Shown here: positions 27,801 to 39,665 of the stretch, in pieces
Position numbering within the stretch: the first letter of the stretch is position 1
Layout of the letters: each line of letters starts with the position of its first letter
NCBI GenBank assembly: GCA_024305405.1
Contig: JAKNDB010000087.1
Location: 1,488,001 to 1,552,000 of the forward strand
Direction: 5' to 3'
DNA: 64,000 nucleotides
Source: Dirofilaria immitis
Taxonomy: Eukaryota; Nematoda; Chromadorea; Rhabditida; Onchocercidae
Position numbers and translations under genes: made by a program
The notes under the pieces: model-generated
Seen by the model: the letters and a program-made list of their open reading frames with translations, nothing else
Databases searched by the model: none
Told to the model about the DNA's origin: nothing

Positions 27801-28161
27801 TAAATTTATTTCATTTGATAGATAAGATTTTAAATTTGTAATGATTTTTTTACAAACAAAATATTATAAAAATTATTTTAGAATCGTTTATATCAATTGA
27901 ATGGAATATATTTTTATAGTAAAATTAACGATTGATTTTTAAATTTTTCAGAGTATTTTCTATTTATCTTTTATTGTCGCAAAAAAAATTTATAAAATAA
28001 TCGAAATTTTTAACTTTTATTATCAATAAAAGTTGAAAATTGTCAAATTGCTAAGAATTATTTAAATTTTTGATCTATTGCTTTTAGAAAAAAATGCAAT
28101 AAATGATATGATTACCTTTAGGACAAAGTAACGATTTAGATCGTCGTACACCAACACTCAT
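24858..28161 (-). CDS. Nematode globin-domain protein
   Basis: Exons on the minus strand: 28161-28116, 27477-27410, 27244-27013, 26798-26704, 26158-25988, 25424-25328, 24966-24858. The N-terminus is basic (MSVGVRRSKSLLCPKG, then TTRSAHISRKGKK). The globin fold follows: LTIHQQQALLTSWKSLRP (helix A, conserved Trp), EEEIPKVKQIF (Phe CD1 region), DEHIKLMIEFFDDLVNNV (helix E with possible distal His), KIKNIGQCHAVL (proximal His, F8) and AGKAWRILIAWVTDEL (helix H). A Gln-rich tail ends the protein (NELQQQLQQLRFDYE). Frame problems: the exon 2 T5 run at 27438-27442, a lost base near 26028-26040 in exon 5, and one base at the exon 6 acceptor. Exon 3 has a weak acceptor (GAAAG), so the start of that exon is uncertain. 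Introns are filled with repeats. Ligand binding is assumed, not shown. Confidence 0.82.
25600..25990 (-). repeat. Degenerate intron repeats carrying donor-site copies
   Basis: The globin intron 5 region is built from imperfect units of CTAATTTGATTCT and TTTCACTT. Three places carry the motif CTTACCTRTAYAGC (25689-25702, 25832-25845, 25983-25996); the last is the real exon 5 donor, so the unit includes a copied exon-intron boundary. Confidence 0.7.
26290..26640. repeat. Degenerate intron repeat with ATCGTAAC motif
   Basis: Recurring AATTAYCGTAAYTCATTA elements, arranged in longer units that also share TTCATTAAAAATTATAAA, fill the globin intron between exons 4 and 5. Confidence 0.75.
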
Positions 28162-29854
28162 AATTCTAAACAAACAAACAATGATAAAAATAAAATTTAT
28201 AAATTTAGAATCGAATTGAAATATATATGATATGTATTAGAAACGAACGATAGACATATATATATATATTTATATATATTTTAAATTAAAATTTTCGAAA
28301 AATATTTTGATATTTTGAAATAAATTTATAAATTTTTTTTTCTAAAAGCATAAAAAATTTCAAATAACAATTGAAGTGAATAATTGAAGTAAATTATGGT
28401 CAAACTGAAATAGTTAGTGAATGAATGCCATCTTTCTCTTATATTTTTCTATAGATGAAATGAAGTGAAGCATAAATCTAATTTAAAACTATTTGCATCT
28501 TAGAAACATATTCTGGTCTTTTTAAAACGTGAAAGAAAAAAAAATTTTTCGATGAAATAAAAATTATTGACGTACGTGATTCATGATTTACCTCAAAAAT
28601 AATTTCATTTTATGTTTAAACGCTTCAGGGAGTTTTGTCATTCAGTATGAAATTTGGTTTAATTTTGAAAAACGTCTATTAAAAGATATAAAATGTTGAA
28701 ATCTAAAATTTTCGATTGCTACAAATTTCAACAATTATACGAAATATTCAAATGAAACATTCCTATTCTGATATATTAACAAATGTGAAATTTAATAAAT
28801 AAAAATAATATATTATTGAATATGAATATGATGCAATGAAATAAAATAAAATAAAAGAAAACGAAAAGAAATTGACGATTAATTATTTCAATTTCAAAAT
28901 TGAAGATATGCAATATTTTCAAAAGGAATAATAAACTCATTCCAATTTCGTTTCATAATCCAACTTATGCTTAAAAAAAAAAAAAAGAAATCCAAATTTA
29001 TAAAACTCAACTATTTTTGGTTTAACATAATTTTATCCAAATTAAAAATTGTTTACATTTAAATAAATCCTACAACTATCAATAAAATTATCATTCATTA
29101 CAAATAATTGTAAGCGGAAATAATTTTATACATCTCTCTGGAAACTTTTCTAATAATAGAAATTGATAATTCTTTCTTGGATCAATGAAATAATAGCAAA
29201 GTATCATCAATAATGATATGTACTGATATATGAATCGATCAAATAACACTTACTCAAGAAAAGTTAATGATATTTTATATATACGTTCATTAATTTTCAG
29301 TATTAGTGATATGATAAACGCTGAAAATGATATGATTTTATATTTTAATTCGAGAATTCAGAAAAAAAAGAAGGTACTTCTAGATGCTTAGTGAAAGCTT
29401 TTTGAAATTGATTTAAAATATTTCTCAATATAAGTGAAAACAAAGATATGTGAAGGAAATTAAAAATTGTGTGAGCCGATAAAACATAATAGCATAAAGG
29501 AGAGAAAGGTTTTTAATTTTAAATTTAATCTTTTAGATATATCAGTGATAAGATAAAATAATATCACAAATTTATTACTATTGCATAAAGAAAGCTTTTT
29601 TTGGCCGAAAAAAGGAGAAAAAAAGGTTGAATAATGGCATAAGGTTTAAAAACAGCTTTATTTAGCAAAAATATGATAAACTTTTTGAAAAAATGATAAA
29701 ATTTAAATGAGTTGAAAAAATGATCGATAAGTGATAAGGAAATGATTTGTTCAAAAATTTGAGAATATTAGATGAATGATAAATTAATGATATATATATA
29801 TATATAAGATGATGCGAATCTGAAGATATTACAGTGATCTATAACACTGTAATT

Positions 29855-30340
29855 TCTTACTGTAAACATTATTAGGAATAAGATTGTTATCATAAATATT
29901 ATTATGATTAAAATTCTTATCACTAATATTAGTATAAATAATTTATGAAAACAGATTCCATTCTGTCTTTTTTAAATATTTTTCTTTTGCTTCTCTATTA
30001 ATATGTTTTGTATGAATAACAATTCTGCCCGATAAATGAATTCATTTACAAAAAAAAAAAAATTATAAATATGGTAGTTACAGTAATCTATTATACTATA
30101 ATTTCTTATCATGAATATTACTATAGACAGGATTTTTATCGCGAATACTATTATGAACAATAATCCTATCACGAATATTATTGATGCTCATATCGCGAAT
30201 ATTATTATGGAAAGGATTTTAATTGCAATTGTTATTATGAACAATAATCCTATCGCGAATATTATTATGATGATATTTGTATCGTGAATATTATCATGAA
30301 AAAGATTTTTATTAGTATAAATATCATTATGATGAGACAA
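29855..30340. repeat. Degenerate tandem repeat, CGAATATTATTATGA unit
   Basis: Many diverged copies of ATCGCGAATATTATTATGA followed by ACAATAATCCT or AAGGATTTTT. Scattered further copies lie at 30590-30670. Confidence 0.75.
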
Positions 30341-31304
30341 TCTTTTCTGCAGTGGACTTTTTGTCACATTTCATGATTACATTAATCAAACGCATTAATA
30401 AATCACTATCATAATGTGAATCAGGAATTATCAGATTTTTTACATCATATTTTCAACAAGCTTTTCTTCAATTTTTTACACCATGTAGATCAAGAGTATC
30501 TCTTATTATGTGATAGTTTTGTTTATAATCTTTTTATAATAATAATAATTTTATCTTTTTATAAAAATCTTTTATTTATTTATATTGCGAATATTATTAT
30601 AAACAAAATTCTTATCACGAATATTATCATTATAAAAACGATTTTTAATATGAATATTATTATAAATAAGGCATGAAAAGAAAAAAAACGATTCTATTCT
30701 ATCTTTTTCTCATTTTAATCATTTCTCTGAATATATATTATACTGATAATATGAAATATTTTACTGATAATTTCAAATATTTTATTGATAATTTGAAATA
30801 TTTTACTGATAATGATATGATAAATTTTTATGATAAAATGAGTAATAAAAATAGAAAAAGAATGTCACTAAGTAAGCAGTATTATTGTTGCTGTTATTGA
30901 AGCTTATAAAAGAATATGAACAAAAAAAAAATAAAAATAAAAAAATTGAAATATAATATATTATATTCGCTTGGTTGAATGAACAGGTTGGATAGGATTA
31001 AGAATATATTTAGTAAAAAGGAAGAAAGAAAGAAATGTCATCATTCTTTTTCAATTTTTTCCATATTTTCGCTTCCTTCATTCATTCTCGAAGTTAATAA
31101 AATATTACAAATGAAATTTTCCTCATTTTCTCACTTTATCATTAAAGCTTATCAAATTATTATAAATTAAAAGAATTTATGATAAGTTGTAAACGAAAAG
31201 GTAACATTTAAATATTATTCATTTTATTCAAATATCATTCATTAGTTTTATCTTATTTTATATAATAAAATTTTTTACATTTCAAAATATTATAATTTGA
31301 TTAA

Positions 31305-31595
31305 ATTATTATTTTAGATAAAGGCTGATTAAATGATAATCAATAAATTATTATTTTAGATAAAGGCTGATTAAATGATAATCAATAAATTATTATATTA
31401 GATAAAGGCTGATTAAATGATAATCAATAAATTATTATTTTAGATAAAAGCTGATTAAATGATAATCAATAAATTATTATATTAGATAAAAGCTGATTAA
31501 ATGATAATCAATAAATTATTATATTAGATAAAAGCTGATTAAATGATAATCAATAAATTATTATTTTAGATAAAGGCTGATTAAATGATAATTAA
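31305..31595. repeat. Minisatellite, 42 bp x 7
   Basis: Seven head-to-tail copies of a 42-bp unit, almost identical, with core GATAAAGGCTGATTAAATGA then TAATCAATAAATTATTAT. The period is exact, as measured between successive GGCTGATT or AAGCTGATT positions. Confidence 0.95.
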
Positions 31596-32734
31596 TACTA
31601 TATTTTGGATATTATCTAAGATAGACCATGTTATGATATTATTATGTACAAAATAGATTTTACTTCTAAAAGTTTGGATAATTGTTAAAATATTTTAGTA
31701 ATATTTAAATTTATTGATTGATTAGTAATTAATAAATTTATAATAAATTTAATTTTATATTTGAATATTTTTTTTATTCGAATAAAACATTTGTTTAAGA
31801 ATTTCATTAATATAGCAAATGTAAAATGGGAGGAAATAAAAGGGAATAAAAGAAATATAAAAATGATTAATTGTTATCATGCATCAATAATCAATGAAAC
31901 AATGAAAAGAAATGATAATGAAGTAATGGTTGATATAAATATTAATTAAATGATTAGAAATTCCCAGGATGATAGATACATACATATTATAAGAATTGAT
32001 CTGCTAGAAAATATCTCCTTATGATAATAGCAATATGTAATTAAATATAAATTCTCATAATAATCAAAAATACCAAATATTAAAAAAAAAAAAAGAAAAC
32101 GAATTTTAGACATATTCAAATATTACATAATAAAATTAAAAATTTGCATAATTAAAATAATATTATAATAAAAAGAAAAAAACTTAAATAATTTCTATTT
32201 TTTTTCTCTCAAAGTTTCAATTATAAATTAAAAATATGATAAAATTGTGATTATCAATATGACTAAAAAAAAAGATTATTTATTAGTACGTAATCTGGAT
32301 GGATTAATTCAAATATAGGAAACATTTCTGAAGATTAATACTCAAAGCAATGCAATCAGCATATTTAATTAAAAATAAGTCGACAAGAAAACAAAAGAAA
32401 AGATAGAAATGGAGGAAAAATTCATATTATCATTATTTAACATAGTTGATAAAAGAAACTGATGAAGTGGAAAATAATCAAAATAAAAGAAAGATGAAAA
32501 AAAAATAAAAGAAAAGTTTGCACATTCAAATATCATTCCTTTTCTCGCCTTTTTTAAATGAAAAAAAATAATAATAAATTCGATGATATTTAAGTGTGAA
32601 AAAATTAATGAAATGATAAAAAAAAAAGAAAAAAGATGTTTCACTGATAATGTCTTAACAGATATGAGAAAAGATGAAAAAATCGAATGAAGCAATTCAA
32701 TAAAAAGTATTATAAATTAAAAATGGAAAATGAA

Positions 32735-32795
32735 GAAAGAAGGAGAGATAGGTAGATAGATAGATAGGAATAGAGAGGGAGAGGGAGAGAGTAAA
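32735..32795. repeat. GATA/GAGA microsatellite
   Basis: AGATAGGTAGATAGATAGAT followed by GAGAGGGAGAGG-type purine repeats. Confidence 0.85.
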
Positions 32796-35454
32796 TGATG
32801 TAAAAAAAGGGAAAATTTTATTTATTAATAGCTTTATTGATAAATTGATTGAATAATAATTATTTCAACCATATACATATTTCAGGTAGAAAGATCTAAA
32901 ATATATATACATATTTCAGGTAGAAAGATCTGAAATATTCATGTGCCTATTTTTGGAAGAGCAGAAAGAAATAAGAAAAAGTTTTATGGTTAAATTAATT
33001 TTAAGCTATAAAATTTGGTAATTTTAGAATTATATTTGAAATTATTTTAGTTCAATAATTTTTTAATTTTCTATTTAATTATAAACATGAGAAAAAAGAT
33101 TATATATCAATGATAGGTGGTTAGGATAGTATATATTTATATCGATTATATACTTATATAAAATATAAAGGTATAAATGAGGATAGCCATGTATAACTTT
33201 AAATCCTTTGGGATATGAAAGATACTAAATTGGATTTAGAATGTTTATTTATATTTTATATCATTTATTTTAGTAATACTTTCATCCGACTGACTTAAGA
33301 TAGATCCTTCATATAAGTTTATTTTAGGATTTAATCGATCTAATAAAATGTAAATATTAATTTGATAAAATAAACTTTCAATTTATAGCAATAAACTAAA
33401 ATTTATAATTATGAATAATTTAAGATAAATACTTTACCAATAATTGATATTTATCATTAATATTAACATTTTCTTTTACAATTTTTATCATATCTGATAA
33501 AATTATTAAAATATTTTTTTTTCATTCAATATTCATTAGGCTATTCTAAAAATAATTATTTTTACTGATTTTAAATTATTACTATCAGATATTAATGTTT
33601 TGAAATTAATTAAAATGTAAATTATAGCAATTAATATATTTGATTAGCAAAAAAAAGGTAAGTTTGATAATTTTTCAATGTTAATATTGATCATGATTTA
33701 ATACTTGATCATGATTGATTAAATCGATCGAAATTTGTACAATAATATCGTGATGGATAGCTTTTAAGAGGTTCTCTCGAAATATTTGATTAAATAAATA
33801 TGATAAATAAGATTGTTGCTTAATTTGTTCAATCTTTGAAAATGTTGATAATTATCTGAAAATTCATTGCTCTAGAAAAGCTCAAATCTTTTCTGTTAAT
33901 TGATGAAATTGAAAATGTTGAAGTTTTTTTAGTATAATTTATTGATTTACCAGTTATATTTTTGATTTCTCAAGATTCAGAAAATCATTGTGATAACAAA
34001 TTATCAAACGATTCATCATCATTTAACTATGATCGTATAAATTTGATTTTAAAAGATTGAATTTTGATAATTTTTCCTCATTCAAATTATTTAGGCATTC
34101 TTACTTTTGTCATATATAATTCACTTTTCGCCGTTTATAATAATTGATTTAGAAATAAATTCTATACTTGCTGCATAAAATAAGAAATGATGATAATTTC
34201 AAAATACCGCTTTAATTATCATTTATCACATTTATTATCATTTTTCAAATTTGCTTTAAATGCTAAATGACCGTTGATCAGCTAACAACAAATACTTCGA
34301 TAACTTTTCCTATAATTCATCATAAAATGATTAGTTTTAACAATATTGTCTAAATTTATCACTATCAAGCTTATATCAATTAGTCTAAATGCATTACTGA
34401 AAATCAGGAATTCCATTCTTTTTTCGTAATTCATTTTGAATTCAAATTAAAACTTCATTAAACTTTGATTTCCATCTTGTATTATCATTGTAGTTAGTTT
34501 ATAATGAATAAGAAATGGAATTAAAATAAGCAATTTGTATTAATTATATTCCAATATTAAGTAATAAAATTTGATAGTATAAAAATTATAATTACTTATC
34601 GATTTAATATATTTTCATCAATTTTCTTTTAGTATAATATCTGCTATTATGGAAAAAGAAAATATTATTTTTCTTTCATCTTCTCATATCTTTCTTATTT
34701 TGCTATTTATGTATTTAAAGCCGATACTTAAAATAATAACGATTTCAATAATATTTAATGATGTTGATTGCCTGCCGTAAAATATGTTAGTAATGGAATG
34801 ATTGCGATAAGAATAATGAAAATAATAATGTTAGTATAAATGTATTGATGATAATTATAATAATAATATTATTCGATGAAATAATTTCAGATGACAGTAA
34901 CACTCGATTGATGATGATAATTATCATTTCAATTTAATGATAATAAATAGTACTCTTAAGGTTTAGCAGTTGACTTAAAAAGTAGTTGCCGTAAAGATAA
35001 CAAAAAAAAAAAAATCCAATGGGGATGATATTAGTGCAAAAATGTTAACAGAGATGATAATAATAATAACAATGGTGATGATGATGATGATCATGATATT
35101 AATCGATAAAATAATTGTAAACGATAATAACATATGATAGATGATAATAATTATCATTTCGATGTATAGACTTATCTTAAGATTAAACAATTAAATAAAA
35201 ATATCAAATTTTCTAAATAATAATAATACATTCTTCTTCTCAACCATTTTCCATTTTTTTCTGCCATTTTTTTATTAACATTTCCGGTTTTAATGGATTA
35301 ATGTCATATCGGATATTAGAGACGTTTGGAAGGAATCAGAATAATGGAATATCAGAATCGACCTGGATTTGCTGCATGAAATTGATGTATGTTCTTTGAA
35401 AATTATGACGTAAATAGCAGAATAAAAAAAGATATTAGTGATAGCGACAATGAT

Positions 35455-35637
35455 AATTTGCTGATAATATGATAATGAATGGATGATTTGCTGATAATAC
35501 GATAATGGATCGAAATTTGCTGATAATATGATAATTGATCGATAATTTACTGATAATATGATAATGAATAGATAATTTGCTGATAATATGATAATTGATC
35601 GATAATTTACTGATAATATGATAATGAATAAATGGAA
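35455..35637. repeat. Minisatellite, 30 bp x 6
   Basis: Six copies of GATAATTTGCTGATAATATG then ATAATGAATG or ATAATTGATC. Each unit carries two to three GATAA words. The alternation of two variants suggests a 60-bp higher-order unit. Confidence 0.92.
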
Positions 35638-35804
35638 AAAATTTTTCACAGCTGTTAAGACAAATTTGTTTTTTTAAAAAATTAAATAAAAATTAATTGT
35701 TAATAAAATAAAATATTTTTATTTTAATTTATTAAAATTAAAATAAAAGAAATGAAATTTTATTAATTTCGTACAAAATAATTTTTTAAAAAAAGCAGAA
35801 AAAG

Positions 35805-35900
35805 GAGAGATTGAGAAGGAGAGAGAGAGAGAAAAAGAAAGAGAGAGTGAGAGAGAGATAAGGAAAAAGAAAAGAAAGAAGAAAAATAAAATGAAGAAAA
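35805..35900. repeat. GA-rich simple repeat
   Basis: Purine-only tract of GAGA and GAAA runs. Confidence 0.85.
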
Positions 35901-35969
35901 AAATCACTCATATTTAAAAGCAATTTACGAATGAAATATTTAACAAGCCTGTCAACATAGAACGTAATA

Positions 35970-36095
35970 ATAATAAAAATAGGATGATGTTGATGATATT
36001 ACTAATGATGATATTGATGTTGATGTTGATGATGATGATGATGATGATGATAATAATGTTGATGATGATTGATAATGATGACGACGATTTTTTTC
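35970..36095. repeat. GAT trinucleotide-type repeat
   Basis: Runs of GATGATGTTGAT and GATGATGATGATGATGAT. Confidence 0.85.
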
Positions 36096-37514
36096 TTAAT
36101 GCATAATTTACATTCATTATAGCAAAACATTTTTCAATCAAATAAATTATTTTATTATCATTTCGAGCAAAATTTAAAATGAAGGAAAACTGATTTATCC
36201 AACACGTCGATAGTTTAAATTTAAAAAAAAAAAAAAAAGGATATTAAATTGTAAAGCATTGACATAGTGATAGTAACAAAATTATTTAGTTAATTTTAAA
36301 CTGTCATTTTGTCAAATTCTCTTTGCCCTCCCTGATTACCATACTTTTTTTTAACAATTTCATTTCACACTTACTTTTTCTCTTTTTCTAATTTATTTTA
36401 TTTTAACAAATATAAAAAAGGGAGAAAGGAAAAAGAGGAAGGAATGAATAAAATGTAAATAAATGTGAAATCACTAAATTATCAACAATTATTTTCGCGT
36501 ATTCTTTCTTATTGCTCAAATAAAAAATTACTTTGCAAAAAAAGAAAAATAAAAAAAAAAGAAAAGCAACAAAGTAATAATTTAAATTTAAAAAAATTCT
36601 TTTATTTTTTTAATTCGAAATAATAATATAAATAATAAATAAATCAATAAATTATTGTAATTAATTAGTTTTAGTAAACAAACAAAAGTTTTGCTTAAGT
36701 TTTAATTAATTAGATAAGTTCTTTTTAATGAAAAAATTTTGAATTTAATTTAATGCATTAATTCATAGTTAAATTATAATGATATGATAAATATGATGAA
36801 TATGAATAAGGAAAAAAAGAAGAAATTCATCATCGTCGTGTCATATATTATTTGTTATCATTTGAGAGCTTGTTGACGATGGATTGATCAAATCGAGAGC
36901 GAATTGAGATGAATGAACGATGAAGTTAGCATCATAAAGGCTTACTGATGAATATATCCTAGCATTGGCTCTAGTCTTATATCATAGGCCATATCCTTAT
37001 ATCATCATCTATCAGAATTGATGAATGATTGCGTTAATTCTCATGATAATTGCTGTTATTTTGGAAGATATTTACGCTGATTTATTTTTTACTACAAATA
37101 TTTTTATTCCTTTGATTAATATCAATTTTAATTATTATTTTATTAATTTTAATTTTTAATTTATTTTTTCAGTATTATAAATAAAAATTTAATAATAATT
37201 TTTTTATTAATTTAATAATTCTCTTCACGATATTAACAAATATTTACTAATTATTTGTTTCTTTTTTGTTCATTTTAGATTTTAAAAAATATTCAAATTT
37301 TTTATTGTAACATTGGGAAAAAAGAATTCATTTTTTTTTAGAAATTTTCTTTGCTGAAATTTTGTGAAATTTTTTCATAACAAAAATATAAAAAGAAATG
37401 GAATGTATTTGATATCTAAATTAGTGATTTATAGTTAGTATTTAATTTCTTTTTAATTTTAATTGAAAAATTTTTTCAAAATAAATACCGAAATGTATAG
37501 AAGATAATATGATA

Positions 37515-37655
37515 AACCAATTGAGACATCATTTATGCTCATTATGCTCATTAAAAAGTACTGATAAACAAATTGAGACATCATTTAGGCTCATTAAAAA
37601 GTACTGATAAACAAATTGAGATAATATTTAGTGCTCATTAAAAAGTACTGATAAA
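37515..37655. repeat. Minisatellite, about 43 bp x 3
   Basis: Three copies of GATAAACAAATTGAGACATC then a TTTAGGCTCATTAAAAAGTACT segment. Confidence 0.9.
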
Positions 37656-38594
37656 CAATACACTATAGCGTAGTTTGAAAAAGAAGAATTGAAGAATTAA
37701 TTTGAAATTTCTCAATGATATTGAAGATTTCTGATAAATATTTTAATTTATTAAAATGATAATAAGCATTTTCCTATTCTCAAAATATAATTATTGCATT
37801 TAACAACATTTCAGGTTTTTCCTTTTTTTTTCGAAAAATATTAATTCGATTAATAAGCGATAATCTTTAATGAAGTAGCAGCTTGTTATCGATAAAGTTT
37901 ATTCGAAATTTAGCAAAATGAATAAAATAATTATTGATTATCAGGAATTTTTCACTTTAACTTTATTGATCGAAAATTATTTCAAACTTTTTTCTTTTTT
38001 GTTTTATCAAAATATGCTTTTAATAAATGTAATAATAATAATTATTTCAATGAGGCTAATTTTTATCTCTTATTTTTACTTTCATAATGTTTTTTCTCGA
38101 AAAAAATTATATCATTAAAAATTTCAATAAATTTTTCCTTCGAGAAAAATAATCAGTTAATTTCATATTTATCTGATATTTACAAAAATTAAAATTAATT
38201 TAAAATAATTTTAAAAAAGCTCAATAGAAGATATTTGAAAATTTTTTCTTCGTTGCTATAAGTTTTATTGAATAAATAAATGGGATAGACATATTTCACT
38301 TCAGATGTCTTCAATTTTTTTAAATGATTTCTTTATTAGAAAAATTGAAAAATTAAAGTATATATTTGATAAATGTTTATCTATTATTTGATATTAGAAA
38401 GAAATGAACATGTAATTTGTAAAGTTTGTTTTTATTTTTTTCTTTTATCGAGAAAGTTGAAATTTTGAATTTAATTGATATTTAATAAAAGATAATATAA
38501 TGAATTTGAGAAAATTAAATAATAGAATAAATATTTGATCATTTTAATTTCATTTAATTTTTGTACTAAAAAGAAATAAATTTAAAAAAGTAGC

Positions 38595-38935
38595 AATTAA
38601 ATAAATGAAATTAACATAAACAAAAGAAAATAATAATATGATAATCAATAAAAACTATGATAAATTAATGAACGAATAAATATTGATTATATAATTTTCC
38701 AAAAATCAGAAATTAAAAGAAATTAAATAAATGAACTAATTAAAGTTAACGAAATATGAGGAAAAAGGAAAAGAATAATCAACATAAATTATGATAAATG
38801 AATAAATATTGATTACATAATTTTTCAAAAAATCAGAAATTAAAAAGAAATTAAAAGGAATTGAATAAATGAAATAATAACAATTAACAGAATATGAGAA
38901 AAAAGGAGGAAAAAAGGAAATAATAATTTAATACG
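38595..38935. repeat. Long tandem repeat, about 130 bp x 3
   Basis: Three diverged copies, each starting AAATAAATGAA(A/C)TAA and containing GAATAAATATTGATTA and AAATCAGAAATTAAAA (the third is partial). Confidence 0.75.
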
Positions 38936-39599
38936 AAATACGGTAATGCTTGAATGAATATAAAGCAAATATTATCAATTATCATATGATAATCTTTTCA
39001 TCGTTATTTTTAAACAATTAATAAAACATTTTGCTATAGAAAAAAATAGTAAGCTAAAAAGAAAAAATAAACGATTGAGTATGCATTAGCTGAAATTGAA
39101 TGATTTATATAAAAAGTTTTATTTTTGTCACTTCCTTAAGCTACTACCGCTACTATTTCATTAAGGCAAATATTTAATGAAAAGATGAAAAAATAAAAAT
39201 AAAAAAATAAACCTTAAAAGGTTTAATAAACTAAATTATTGCATAAATATATTTTAGGAAATGTAAAGAATTTGCATTTCTAAATATTATAAAAAAATAA
39301 TTTAAATAATCCACCAAATATACATTACATATATACTTTCATCAATTTTAATTTACTTTTCTATTTTTTTTCATTTAAAAATTATTTTCTCGAAGAAAAA
39401 AAGAGCTATAAATAGAATATCAGAAATGAAAAATTATTATTGCTTATGCATATTAAATGATATTAAAGAAAAAATGATAAATTAAATGTTAGATGATGGA
39501 ATCGATTTAAATTATACATGGAAATATTTCTATTAAAATTTACATACATATAAAATAAATAATTTCATTTTTTGTTTTTGCAATTTTTACTAATTCATT

Positions 39600-39665
39600 T
39601 TTCCTCTCTCTCCTCTCTCTCTCTTTCTCTTTCTCTTTCTCTCGTCTTCTCTCTCTCTCACTCTT
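39600..39665. repeat. CT-rich simple repeat
   Basis: Pyrimidine tract of CTCTCT and TTTCTC runs. Confidence 0.85.

Noticed and set aside
30416..30900. Two overlapping open frames, the second with a hydrophobic start and KYFTDN-like repeats
   Set aside because: Tempting as a secreted repeat peptide, but the repeat follows the AT-rich DNA period and the codons are almost only A/T; no acceptor or cleavage pattern supports a neuropeptide precursor.
32369..32695. 108-codon open frame, minus strand
   Set aside because: Phe/Ser/Ile low-complexity product of poly-A and GAAA-rich DNA.
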